A DNA stretch of 64,000 nucleotides from Callipepla californica brunnescens (Eukaryota; Chordata; Aves; Galliformes; Odontophoridae), in contig JALIRH010000007.1 of NCBI GenBank assembly GCA_023055505.1, positions 15,916,273-15,980,272 of the forward strand. Direction: 5' to 3'. Below are positions 47,829 through 60,650 of this stretch, piece by piece. Numbering within the stretch: position 1 is the stretch's first letter; the number at the start of each line of letters is the position of its first letter. Position numbers and translations under genes: made by a program. The notes beneath the pieces are model-generated. The model had not been told where the DNA came from. It ran no database searches and worked only from the letters and a program-made list of their open reading frames with translations.

Positions 47829-48400
47829 TACTAGGTTCCCTTCTTCCTTATGGCAAGAGAGTAGGGGATCTTTCATTTCCTGTGTTACAATTGGACAACA
47901 CCTCTGTTTCAGGGATGGTAGAATGTGACTCCACCAGTCCATCATCTCCTGACAGAAAACCTGTGCACATCTCAAAACCTGATATCTCAATGAATGTTTG
48001 TTCACTTGGGAGCTCTGTCTGGGTAAGTAGGTCAATTCCAGAGGTTGGAAAGACATAGGGGATGCAGAGGACCTACCTTTCTTTCTGGGTGAATGACATG
48101 ACTGGAACTTCTTTCAAGTGTGTTATGCTGTTGGAAGTGTTAGAGGGGAGGGAGTCACCATTAATCCTGGCCCTGTTGGTGTCTTATCCATTGCTCTCTT
48201 GGGAGCTGCTGGCTCCTTGTGGGCTTTTGCTTCCCCATGAGCTTTCCCAAGTCAGAAAAACCTTTGTATGCGGCAATCCCATGCTGTACTGTGGATCCTG
48301 CTGGCACCAGAGCTGACTGCCTTGGCTAGAATTTTGCCCTTACCCTGGGCTGAAATTTTGCAATAAGGGCCCCTCTTTTCAAGTTTGCATTACTGGCATT
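47829..48400. other. Unclassified GC-richer block, right part
   Basis: GC-richer than its surroundings, with paired frames of 78 codons on opposite strands at nearly the same place (47820-48056 minus, 47822-48058 plus). The minus frame has a segment WWSHILPSLKQRCCPIVTQE that looks protein-like, but I cannot match it to a family. The plus frame at 48062-48316 is rich in Leu/Ser/Cys. Together with 47240-47670 this looks like one ancestral element interrupted by a CR1. A processed pseudogene or ERV internal remnant are both possible. Confidence 0.35.
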
Positions 48401-50321
48401 CTTCCAAAGTGAGTCAAGTTCTGAAATACATAGTACACACAAACAAAAGCATCAAGGTTCTATTTTTTGATCTCTAAGCTAATTACTAGTCAGCTCACTA
48501 TCATAGGGGACTGTGATGTATTTATTGTTGTCTATTAAAGTAAACAGAACTTAGTCCAGATTTAATTTTCAAATGACTGAAGGAAAGGAGGTAAATGTAG
48601 CATCTCTCTGTAATTGAAGTACCAGATACACAGCTCAGGGTAATCTTATTCATAAGACTTTATGAAGCAGCACAGATGAACAACTTTGTTAGATGTTGTA
48701 ACTTCCACAGATTGTATTAAAATGAGAGTTCTCATGCTCTAGTTAATTAATTGGATTATGCCTTCAAAAGGATTGACACTTAGCATGGCCTCATTTTAAT
48801 CATTATTAAACAAAGTTTGCAAATTAGACTTCAGGAGAACAACCTAGAACACATACAAGGCTAAGGCAGAAATTGGTAATTTTAGAAGGTCTTCACATCT
48901 GTAAAAAATAAAAAACACAAATGGACTAAATGAAGCAATTTAACTGAAGCATAGTTAAAACCCACCAGAAATTCTGAAAGATGTCACAAGTTAAATGTTA
49001 TATTTAGAGGTATGCAATGATCCCAGGGTTGAAATAAGTTTAACTAGACTGAAGTTTTAACCTTGTGGAAGTCTATCCTCATTTTCTATAGATGATCTCT
49101 GAAGGATCAGAGCCTCACAATTTTACATAGTGGATTGTAAAATTATTTCAACTGAAAACCTGACTGAACTGATTGATATACTTCTTATCTATAGTTGTAG
49201 AGTCTGTGAAGAATGTAAGGTATGGTTAACTATGCTGCTCTCTGATAGGTGGCCTTCAGGATATTCTTTATTCAAACTCCTCTATTTATGTCAGTTCCTA
49301 AAAGCTCCATAGTCCCAATAATCAGAAAAATTCTGATACATTAAAGATTTCATAAAGTCTGATAAAATTTTACTACTTAGCTCAAGCTCACTGGTATTAT
49401 TCTGAACAATATTCCCCATGAATGTGTTTGTTGAGGAAAGTGATAGCACAGAGTGATAGTGATTAGAGCTATACATATCTAGACTTTTACTTAAACTTTG
49501 TTGACTACGCATTGCTTGTGGGCATAAAGAACGGTGTGTTGTAACTCAAGACTGCTGCAGGACAAGAAAACCACAGTTTTATCATGAAAGTAGACTTAAT
49601 GCTACATATTTTATATTGGCATAGATCTTTCTATTTCAAAGGATTCTTGTAGTCCTCTTGCACGCACACGTAACACCATAACCTGACACTCAGCACAGCC
49701 AAGAGGAAGAAAGTAACTTTTCTGTCTTGATTTCAGAGCTTGGACTATGCAATATCAATTTATCTGTAGTTCCTAATGAAACCGATATACTTGATCTATA
49801 AGGTCTTTTTCAGAGCATAGAAAGATCAAAATAAACACCAAGCCACTAATCTGAAGAAGTGCTGGGAGGCTTGGAAAAAGAATTAATAAAATGGTTAATA
49901 TTTAAAACTTGTCTGGAAAGAATCCTTTTTAATATTTATGAGGCATCTTAAAGCTCCACCAGAAGTACTAAATAACTGCAGAAATGCCTAAAATCCAGAA
50001 TTCAAGTCTGCTTCACCGACCTCTTTCACTTAGATGTCTTCTTTTGCAATTTCTTGTGGAAGATACACTTTTTTTCTGAAGAAAATTTTGCAGAAGAATT
50101 CCTCCTTAATTGTATAAATAGTTTTTGAAGCACTGATGACAGATGATCTGTTTTATAGAATGACAAAAAATAAAAATCTTCTCATTTCACATTCCATTTT
50201 GCCTAACACTTTAAAATATTGAATTAGAGACATTACAGCAGTTTTAAATAAATATTTATTGGGAACTTGGAACACCTATATTGTCTTACTAGGATAGCCA
50301 ATGGGTAATCTATTTAACTGC
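48401..50321. other. Unique AT-rich stretch
   Basis: No gene or repeat is recognised. The segment at about 48735-48850 has clustered TAATTA / ATTA-type motifs (GTTAATTAATTGGATTATGC and CATTTTAATCATTATTAAAC) and an unusually non-repetitive look. It is a candidate conserved non-coding element. Confidence 0.45.
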
Positions 50322-50394
50322 TTTGTCAGGAGTGTTGGACTCAGTGGGCTCTTGAGGTCCTTTCCAACCCCTGTGATTCTGAGATTCTGTGATA
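50322..50394 (+). mobile_element. CR1 3' terminus
   Basis: GTGTTGGACTCAGTGGGCTC, then TTGAGGTCCTTTCCAACCCC and the tail GTGATTCTGAGATTCTGTGA. Only the last 73 bases are present. Confidence 0.88.
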
Positions 50395-52118
50395 AAAAAT
50401 ATGAAAACCAAGAGATCTGTGGATTTATCTTAATTTTTTCTCTCCCCTTTCAAAATTTTGTTACTGCTATGTAAAAACTAATAATAATAATTTTATTTTC
50501 TTATGAAGTTATCACTTTTAGTGATTACTGCAGTTTATTTGTAAAAAACATGGTTAAATAATAATATGTTTATATTTTATACATGAGGAACTTAAACACA
50601 AAAGAATAATATTCAAAATGCACTCTAATTTTGGGTGGATTATATTGAGTATCTAAGAGCAATTTTCCAAAATATTTATTCGATTTTTAATCATAATTTT
50701 CACTGTTTATCTACTCAACTGTCTTGTAAGTAAGAAGCCACAGGACTGCTTATTCAAGTCTCCAGAAAATGAAATACACAGGCTCTTGATTATCCTGAAC
50801 ATTTTTAAAAATAAGTACTTTCACTCCAGACCTAGTTCATACTAAGACTAATGTAGTAGTACTATCACTACTTTAGTTCCTGTTACTGTACTAAATCTCA
50901 TCACAGACAAACGACATTTTTCCTAATGTGAGTCTAATTGCTTTAAAACCTTACTAACGTACTGGAACATTAATGATGGTCCTGAATACCAGACACAATT
51001 AAATTTTTAATTGCAAATAATGTGTTTTTGTAATTTAGTTAGGGAGTTTCTTTTAGGAAGAGGCCTCCAAATGACTAAGTAATTGAAAAGATCTTTCTAA
51101 TACTAAAAAAAAACAAGTATTACCTTAAATCTTCCAGTATCTGTAATCCTGTGCTCACTTAGGTTGTTCTCTAAGAGTTAGTACTCATCTTACATTCGGA
51201 AACTCAGTTCATGACTTCATACACGATTTTCTTTGCACAGGAGCCAGCAGTTCAGACATCAATACATTTCCTGAAAGGATATGTCCATAAATGAGTGGCC
51301 TCCTAAAGCGAGCTACAGTCTTTTATAAATGACAAGAGGGTATGAATAAAATTGCCAAACCCCCTCTTCTCTCACTGTCTATGCACAGTAGGAAAATTAA
51401 AGTGCCGGCTACTCTTAGAAATGTTGCTTGGTATTCCTCCCCAGTTTTAATTACAGAAAAAGTCATTCACGCAATAATAATTCCTGAAATTACTTGTGTA
51501 CTTCAGATACTGATGTCACAGTGTGACAAAATCAACTTTACACGCATAATTCCTTTCCTTATCAATGCCTTTCATTTGAATTTAATGATCATGCTTTAAA
51601 AAGCCATTTCAGATATGCAAATATATGAAAACGTTATTGTTCGAATCTCAATGAGGTTTGAATACAAACCATAATCTGACAAAAACAATAGTGCTGAGAA
51701 TTACAAGCAGATGTGTAAAGAATAAAATAGAAAGACATTTTATTACTTGCAAGTTGTTTATTGTTAAAAGTTTAGAAAAAAATAAATACTTAGTTGAGAT
51801 CAATACAAAAATTTTAAACATAAGAAAAAATATTTGGCTTGTAATAAAAAGCAGTTGATATTCTGATATTAAATAATCAGTACTCAAATATAAAAGTGAA
51901 ATTGGCTAAGCTAGGACTCCAGTCAAACAAACAACGTCTCATCACATGAAATTCGAAGTTTCATGTTTGATTATGGGAAAAATCAGGGAAAAAGCTATTT
52001 GTTTACTAAAATTTTAAGTTACCTATATCTGTACGATAGCATATACAGAATATGCTGTGTAGCAAACACATCATAACTAATGTGATTTATCTAACAAACC
52101 TATGAGTCTGCTTTACAG
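50395..52118. other. Unique AT-rich stretch
   Basis: No gene or repeat is recognised. Frames at 51342-51599 and 51648-51887 are long for the local composition but lack any domain. Confidence 0.5.
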
Positions 52119-52325
52119 TTCACAGAATCACTGAATTGTAGGGGTTGGAAAGGACCTCCGGAGATCATTGAGTCCAAGCCAAAGCGTCCACATGAGTCTT
52201 GAATATCTCCAGAGGAGCAGGCTCCACAACCAATCTGGGCAGACTGTTACAGTGTTCTGTAACCCTCAAAATAAAGAAGTTTTTCCTCATGTTTGTATGG
52301 AACTTCCTGTGTTCCTTCACAAGTA
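52119..52325 (-). mobile_element. CR1 3'-end fragment
   Basis: TTCACAGAATCACTGAATTG tail, the GGGGTTGGAAAGGACCTCC box, AGATCATTGAGTCC, then about 150 bases of 3' UTR and ORF2 end with several small deletions. The right boundary is indistinct. Confidence 0.88.
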
Positions 52326-52636
52326 AAGTATAATCTCATGTTCTGTGGTTCAGATAGGGTACCCGTCAGTTTTATCTCAAATATACCTACAGAGAAAAAG
52401 TAAGTTGGCTTTTTCTGTCCTAAGAAATTTCTCACCAGTTTCCTTCAGATTCTTGGACCATTGAGTGGCCAGTGCTGCACAGATGCTGGTTTAGAAGAAG
52501 GCTCAGTGCCTTCTTCTAAAAGTAATCCTGTATCTGACTGAATGAATATTTTGCTTCAGAATTCAGTTCAGACACACAATTTATAGATATGCATTGTGCT
52601 AGGCGTAACACCTAGGAGCATTTCTCTAACGACTAT

Positions 52637-53191
52637 TTGAGTGTCATGGTTATATGAGTTTTGTTAGTGGTATTCCACTTCATAACATTATGTAAGGCAC
52701 TGGAAGTAAAAGAGTTAATGCTCCAGTTCCATGGACTGCCAAATTTCTGGGTACCTGGTTTTCAGAAGAGAAGAAGAACTACACACCCCAGAGGACTTTG
52801 TGTTCCTGTTTTCCACTCAGAGGGAAAGATAAAATTGCACGCAATTCTCGGGACTTTTTATTTATTTATTTATTTGCTCCTCATCAGAGTGGGAGCTTCC
52901 TAGCAGTCTTGCCTTCACTTCAGAGTAAAGCCGTTGGTTTTGGAAACTCTCATTTTATTTGATTTATCAGCTTCATTTCCAATTATATTGCATTATACTG
53001 TTATTTTGCATCCAGTATCTTATTTAGTAAATCAGCTTTCCTCCACAGATCACGGCTGCTGTTCTGTTTTTAGAACCATCTCCCTAAACTCTTCCATTTT
53101 CCCAGTTCCCCTTTCCTGGGGCATGGGTCCATGGGTTCCCTGCATGGTCATGGAACTAGACCAAACCAGCCCATAACCTGTTGACACTGAG
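52637..53191 (+). mobile_element. Solo ERV LTR (family C) with near-perfect 5-bp target duplication
   Basis: The LTR spans 52642-53186, starting TGTCATGG and ending TTGACA, so it has TG...CA ends. It is flanked by TTGAG (52637-52641) and CTGAG (53187-53191), a 5-bp duplication with one mismatch. A TATA-like GATAAAAT lies near 52829, and a (TTTA)n microsatellite sits inside at about 52857-52875. The plus orientation is inferred from the TATA-like box and the TG start, so it is less certain than the limits. There is no internal region. The family is different from the LTRs at 42.1 and 44.4 kb. Confidence 0.78.
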
Positions 53192-56100
53192 CAAACCTTT
53201 TGATCCCACATGCTTTCATTCTACACTTCAAGAAGAGGAAAACATGTCCTCTCAGCCTCTCACATAATATTTTTGCATTTTTTTATCTGAGATGATTATT
53301 TCAGATCCTTTGAAATGGAAATTGCATACACACAGTTAAGACATGAGGCTAACAGGGCAATTATTTTGCTGAAAAAATTATTTTGCCGAAAAATCTGCAC
53401 CAAGCATTCTTCAGTGTGGATTCAGATAATCCACTCCTAACACTGACTGCCTCAAGTTGAATTATTTTTTTAATGGGTTTGGAGGTTCGACACCATCTTC
53501 TTTTTGGTACACGAAACCTGTATAAACAGTGAGAAGAATGATATTACACAGCTCAGTTGTTTAGTTTACTTTTTTCAGGAAGGTATTGACACATAGGACT
53601 TTATGAAAGCTTCTTGTTGGAGCACTTGGAAGACTGAAAGTCAGCAAAGTTCAGTTCAGTTTCTTCACTGTTACGACCAGATTAAAGTATGCATCTTCAC
53701 AATAAAGATACTTAAAATAGTAATAAAAAAAAACCTTTAACAATGATCCTAGACAAAGTGACTTTAGATGTAAAGGTCATGACAGGATTTACTTTCAATT
53801 TGTTCTCTGTTGTTTGTCTTTTGTTAGTCAATACAGTACACAAAATGCAATGACAACTGTTCTGTCAGCTTTGAACTAGCTGTTCGAGTAAGGAAAATGA
53901 AACCTATTTGTCATTTTTGGACAAAGAGTGTACATGTACTCTACTGATACAAATCCTACCTTAACAGACTGCTTGACAGAAATGAACTTCTGCTTTTTTT
54001 CCTGAATTGAATATCATTATTTTGGAGACTAAAAAAAAAAAGAACATGAACATTATATGAGTCACCTTCTCTTTCTGACTGAAGGTATGAAAAATAGATG
54101 AAGGAATAACAGCAATTGAACTGTAACAGACTGGGACAAAACAAAAAGGCACATTTAATAAAGGAGGGGATTCTTCAGGAAATGCATTTTTACCTTTCTC
54201 TAATTCGAACTAACCAACAAAATAAAGTGGAGATAATGCATATGAAAATATTAGCAATGTTCCTGTTCAAAATATTTTCAAATGGCTGTACATTTTGTTA
54301 ACAGGGATGAGCATTTAATTTCAATCTACTCCTAAAAACAGCTTGGAATAAACTGATTACTTATGAAATTGTGTGGAGAGCACCTGTATAGCTTACTTGC
54401 CTACATGTTATCTAGCAGCTTTCACACTGGAACACAATCCGCAAATAGAGAGCAGGTTTCTCATGATGAGTGGTGGTGTAAGCCTTTCTCATCACTGCTC
54501 CTCATTGCTCTAGAATCAGCAGTGTGTGTACCAGACCACTTCAACTAACAATGCTGTGGAAGGTGCATTTTTCTCTTATCTAGGTCTGATCTTAGATTCT
54601 CTTATCAATCTGAAGTCAGCAGCTTCTACTTTCTGGTATTAACCACAGTGATAAACATCTACAGTCTGTCAGTCTGTACACAGATGCTGAACCATATTAC
54701 AGTAAACAGAGACAGAGCAGTCAAAATTCCTGAAAAATGGCAAAAAAATTGAATATGCTCTTTCCCCTGCTTACAGATGGAGATGAAATACATTAAAGTG
54801 ATTTTATGAGAATCCTCAGTGACAGGAGATTATAATAGAGAACTGAACTGAAATTCTTAAGCTAATGACTAAAGCACAACACTTTCTTCTACACTGGGCT
54901 GAAAACCCTACTGTCACTCAAATAAAAGTTTGTCCTAGTAAATTAGTTTTTCCTATAGACATGAAATGGTTTCACAATGCTGTGTATAATCATATCTTAG
55001 TCACAGGTACACAAAAAGTAAATCTTAGGAGGAACAGAAGCATGTAAACTCAAAATCCCAAATCCTTTCATGAAGTATGTAAACCTAATAAATTACCATG
55101 CAATAATGTTGTGTCTTTTAGATCTTGAATTAAGTAGACAATAGAGATCGTGACTGAAATATTAATATTTCATTTTCAATACTTAAACTGAATATGCATT
55201 TGTTTTTCCCATAATCCAGTGCCTGTCTTGTAGCCAAGAATGACCTTATTCTGCACTTCTTTATATTTATTGTTTTTGTTAATCCCTAATTCAGGCTTCT
55301 TATTTAGTTTTCTTATCATAATTATCTATGACAATTTGTATAGTCACCATCCTCTTTGAAACGTACAATCTATTAGATAATTTTGTCCTATTTTGCTAAG
55401 AAGTGGCCTTCAGATTTCATTAAGATTAAAATAAATTTTCAAATAATAAGAATAATATATTTTGAAAAGTAAGTCTAAAATTTATTTTTTTTAAATTTAC
55501 TATAATTTTTTAACCTTCTGACTTCTGTCAGATGTAACTTAAAGAAAAATAATCTGAATCTCAGGACAGGTCATTTCAGAGGTTGACATCATGCTCAGCT
55601 ATGCCTGGACAATATTTCCATTGTCAACCACATTTGCCTTTGAACTTGCTATGGTTTTTTTTTTTTACAATTACATTTTCCTCACTTTGCATTAATGTAG
55701 CATTCATTTTTAAAATTAGCTATTTTTTTTTTTTAAAAAGGAGGATAAAGTAGGTAACAGGATTATTTTATCTTATTCACTCAGAAATTTGCTGCTCTCT
55801 TAATGTGTAGTTTCCTCCTTCATCCTTTGAAACACTAGATTTGTTTTTTTAACTGATGCTATTATCTTGAAAGATAATGGATTATGTTCTCATGTACATG
55901 TATGACTTGTTTATACAAATATGTCTGTCTATCAGGTTGTTTACATGATACATTTCTATTTTTAGCTAATAGTATATGTAAACAAAAGATCTAATCCAAA
56001 GTCAAATAAATCAATGGAAAGAATCCAAATGACGTCAGAGGTCCTTGGATGAAGTCATAGCTCATAAAAGACATCTAATGCTTCACTGTCAAAGCAAATT

Positions 56101-56476
56101 ATAATAAGACAAATTAAGAAATTTAAGATTTGTCTTCAATTTTAGGGTATAAAAGACAACTTAATGACATGGTGTTTAGGTTTTCAAGGAGAAACCTGTA
56201 TCTAACAACCAGAATTTTAATCACTGTCAGCTTAAATTAAAGTGGCAATAATCTTCAAAGAAGAAGTCTATCTGCAGGTTTTTTTAAGATGTGTAATTAC
56301 TTAACTTCAATTTCACACAGATAATTCTGTGACATTTCTCACAGCTTCATACAGAGAAAACAGGTTTCTTTATCCTCTTTTACTCTGAAGCACTGGCTGG
56401 TAAAATAATAAACAGAAATTACATTTTCCAAATATTTTAATGAAAATATCCTTCTGTTCACTGTGCAGCACTAATA
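53192..56476. other. Unique AT-rich stretch
   Basis: No gene or repeat is recognised in about 3.3 kb. A complete CRE-like palindrome TGACGTCA is at 56030-56037. Confidence 0.5.
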
Positions 56477-57604
56477 GAAGCATAGAATGGTTTCAGTTGG
56501 AAGGGATCATCTAGTTCCAGTATCCCTGCTACAGGCACAGACATTTCCCTCTAGATCTGGTTGCCCAGCCTGATCAACAGCTCCAGAGAGGAGTCTAGGA
56601 AATCTGTTCCAGTATCTCACCACCCTCACAGTAAAGAATTTCTTTCTAATATATAGTACAAATTTACCCATTTAAAACCATTTCTCCCAATCCTGTCACT
56701 GCACACTGCATGTCCTTATAAAAAGTCCCTCCTCAGCTTTCCTGTAGGCCCCCTTCGGATACTGGAAGGTCACCATAAGGTCTCCTCAGTCTTTTCTCCT
56801 CCAGGATTAAAAGCTCGAGCTCTCAGCCTGTTCTCATAGAGGAGGTGATCTAGCCTTCTCAAAATCTTTGTGGCCCTCCTCTGGACCTGCTCTAATACCT
56901 CCATGACCTTCTTGTGTTGGGGACTCCAGAAATGGATGCAGTACTCCAGGTGGGGTCTCAAAAGAGCAGAGGAGAGGTGCAGAATAATCTCCTTTGACAT
57001 GCTGGTCATGATTCTTTTGGTGCAAGCCAGAATACAATTGGCTTTCTGGGCTGCAAGAGCACATTGCTGTCTCATGTTGAGTTTATTTTTTCTCTTTTTG
57101 AAAATGGAGGCTATGTTTCCTGTTTTCCAATCAGTGGAAAGCTCACCAGACTGCCGCAACCTTTAAAATTTGATAGATAGCATTTTGGCAACTCAATCCA
57201 CCAGTTCCCTCCAAACATGTGGATGGATCTTCTTGGGTACCATGAACTTGTGCACCTTCAGGTACTTTAGATGATCTCAAATATGATCTCCACTTACAGA
57301 AGACACAACTTCCTTCTCCCATTTCTTACCTATGCTTTCTGCAACTTGGGCAGTGCAGCTAGAGCTCTGGCTAGTGAAGACTGAGGTGAAAAAATCATTG
57401 AGCATTTCAGCTTTCTCTCCATCCCCTGTGATCAGGTCTCCAGTTTCTTTCTGTAGAGGGCCCATATTTTCCATGACCCTCCTTTTATGACAGATATACC
57501 TGTAGAATTTTTTCTTGTTCCCATTTATGTCTCTGGCTGGATTTAATTCCATCTGGGTTTTAGCTTTCCTAACCCGATCCCCTGCTGCTTGGACAACTTC
57601 TTTC
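56477..57604 (-). mobile_element. CR1 LINE with RT core deleted in frame
   Basis: It starts with a CR1 tail remnant (AGAAGCATAGAATGGTTTC) and the 3' UTR (56477-56760), then the minus-strand ORF2 C-terminal part (56770-57080: [18 protein letters not shown] and [16 protein letters not shown]). At about 57083-57095 the sequence jumps to the segment that normally precedes RT (SGELSTDWKTGNIASIFKK). It continues to 57604 with the linker between endonuclease and RT (57277-57552: NKKKFYRYICHKR and AEMLNDFFTSVFTSQS). The whole RT palm with F-A-D-D is missing, yet the open frame 56770-57159 (129 codons) runs straight across the junction. The endonuclease is absent. Inactive. Confidence 0.92.
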
Positions 57605-60045
57605 TAATTAAATCATTGCAAAGATTTAACTGAGATGTCAATGACAGCAGAATTTCACAAAGTATTCTTAAATCATCCTCAGACATTTCATTTTACAACT
57701 TATTCTGATTAATATCAGACACATGGAAGAAGGAGATAATTCAAACAGCTTCCAGTGTATGGCATTGCTCACTCTTTTGTTGGAGGGCACATTTGAAGCA
57801 ACTGAAACAAGTCTGTCCACTGAATCTGCATCAATTGAAGTTCAGTGTCCATAAATATTGGTTAATACCAAGTCCATTCTTTTCTCTAAGTTTATTTATC
57901 ATCTTAATTATCTGGAAAGCAGGATAAATATATTACTGGAATGACAATTAATTCTAATGAAATTTTCACAATAAACTAGAAAGAAAGAGGAGCAAAGAAG
58001 GGTAAAAAGCATCATGAAATTATAACCAGCAAACACAATGAAACTGAGATATGTATGTACTAGGAAAAAAGCCTACTTTGATGGCTGGTATATGATTAAA
58101 AGGCATACAGAATATATATAGTGCTGTATCTGAGAGCTGTGATCATAAATACAAGCAAAAATTCATTTTTTTTTTCCTGCATATGCGTAACTTATATCAT
58201 AAACCACTGTTTATAGTCCTATTTTATAGAGGATTCTGATGCTGTGATATTACTTACCAGTCTCCTCAGCCTGGCCTGTGCTAGCCCTCAGTCAAGGATG
58301 TTTGTTTATCTATCATGGAAGAATGTTCCTATTATTTTTCAAGAAAAGTTGAGTTATGCCAACTGAAAAAAAAATCTAAAAACAACCCAAAACCAAAAAG
58401 AACCTCTTTTCCATTCTATAAATTCATCTGCAAAGAATTTAGGGAAATCAAGTATAGAAAAGTGAGGGATAGTTTTAAGAACTGATGGAATTAAGGTGAC
58501 TTGTTTCATAGTAGCATAGAATAAAATAGCAAAGATAGCATATGCTAGGCAATTACTATCTATATAACTCTCTGAAATGTTACTTAAAAAGAGCGAAGAT
58601 CACATAGCTGTTTTTCTGTTTTTCTTAATGGCTAATGGCTAACAGGAAAGAATTGAGAGAGCAACAGGAGAACTGATAAAGAGTTTTGAAGAGTTAGTTT
58701 ATGATAATAGCCATGCAGCTTGCTGTAAATTTGATAAACCAGTAGCTTCAAAAGTCAAGGGTGGAATTATGCAACAAAACTAACCAGTCTTTTAGGACAG
58801 ACTGTGGGAATCTCAGTAGAAACAGTATAAAAGAAAGAATTCAGAATCAAAGCATGGAAAACTAGCTCCCCCTCTCCATGTAGACAGGTTGGCAGGCAAG
58901 ATGGCCTAGACAGATTAAACAAAGAAGAAATATATTGAGAAATCTCTAACGACATTTCATTACGTGTAGAAATTATAAGCTTTGCAAACATGAAAGATTA
59001 GGAAATATTCTAATTTAAAAGTTAAGAAAGAAGGAAGTGATAAGAAATCAATGAAAGCCTCCTCAGATTTGTTCTTAAACAGACAATTCATAACATTCTG
59101 TTTCTATAGATCCTGCAGACAAAGCTAGTAGTGTAAGTTCAAAATTTATTTTCAAATAATTATGGCAGGAAAAAAAATGTATTTTTTAAATAAGATGTGA
59201 TGAAAATATAAATCTAATTCATTTTGAGATAATATTAAAAAAAATTATGCTTTTTATTGCGCAAATTTAAATGTAATCAAAGACCAGCTGATTTGAGAAC
59301 AATTAGTAGGTTTTAGTTGTAGATTAATTTAAAAATACTAAATAATTTTTTGTCCCCTCACTCCAACTTCAGAACATAAGTCAAATACATATTCTGATCC
59401 TTATGGTATGTATGCACTAAATCTAATCAGTTCTTTCTTAATGAGACAAGGGCATTATCCATTAACTTTCAAAGGGTGTATGAGTTAACAATCCCACATG
59501 TAGTAGATACTCTCAGAAATCAAATTATCTGGCTGCTGTTAGACTCAATAACTTAGTATTTGAAATCTTACGAAACATTATGTTCAAAACCTGTAGTATT
59601 TCATGAAAGTCTGTATCCACAAAAGGATCTGTAGACTATCTAATGCTCTATCTCCCATTTTGGTGTTTAATTCCCTGAAATGGAGCTAGACGTCTAAGTT
59701 TACTGTTTTACATAAACAGTACTGAGCACTTCAAAATCTGGAACAGCAGCCAATAGCAAACTACCAGTGTGGACTACCAGGGAAAGTATAATAAAAAATG
59801 TCTTTCTACCTTGGTTTAGACGTGTATGTGAGTGGGAAATGTTTGAAATTTTTCCCAGAATCTGGAAACTGAGAAGTGAAGCAATAAAGAATAAAAAAGA
59901 AAATAATACAAGAATGGAAAATTGTTATAATGAGGTTATTGAGGTAATTACAGCAAAAGAATTAGAGATTTGTGTTATTTCCCCCTGTTTTTGAGCTCAA
60001 AGTAAATTAATAACTTCTTTCATTTATGAAAAATTTGTTGCTCCA
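57605..60045. other. Unique AT-rich stretch
   Basis: No gene or repeat is recognised. Frames at 58767-58991 and 59767-59994 have no domain. Confidence 0.5.
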
Positions 60046-60650
60046 TTATCTGAGTATGTGCCCCCAGCTCACTACAACCTCCCTTCAGGTAGTTACAGAA
60101 AGCAGTAGTGTCTCCTGTGAGCCTCCTCTTCTCCATACTGAACAATCCCAGTTCCCTCAGCCATTCCTCATGAGGCCTGTGCTCCAGACTCCCCACCAAA
60201 ACTGAACACACTACTTGAGGTTGGGACTCTCCAGCGCTGAATACAGGGGGACAATTACTTCCCTGCTCCTGCTGGCAATACTATTTCTGACAAAGCCAGG
60301 ATGCCATTGGCTTTTTTGCCAATCTGGCACACTGCTGGCTCATGTTCAGCTGAGCACTGACCAGTACCCCCCAGGTCTGTTTCCTCTAACACAGTCTTCC
60401 AGCCACTCTGCCCCAAGCCTGTAGTGTTGCCTGGGGTTGCTGTTACCAGAGTGCAGGACGCAGCACTTGGTCTTGTTGAACATCATCCCATTGGCTTCAG
60501 CCAAGCTATCCAGCCTGTCCAGATCCCTCTGTAGGGCCTCTTTACCTCCAGGCAGATTACACTTTCAGACAGCTTGGTGTCATCTGCAAACTTACTGAGC
60601 CTGTGCTCAGTGCCTTCATCTAGGTCATGACAAAAAATATTCAAGCTCTG
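60046..60650 (-). mobile_element. CR1 LINE fragment (RT active site to ORF2 end)
   Basis: Same subfamily as 7792-8763. The right part encodes the active-site block (F-A-D-D on minus 60577-60594), followed toward lower coordinates by the MSQQ-type block and the ORF2 C-terminus (60020-60211 holds [18 protein letters not shown]). A short deletion around 60190-60205 removes part of the segment between the GCTCCAGACTCCCCACC and ACTGAACACACTAC motifs. Tail absent. Confidence 0.9.
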
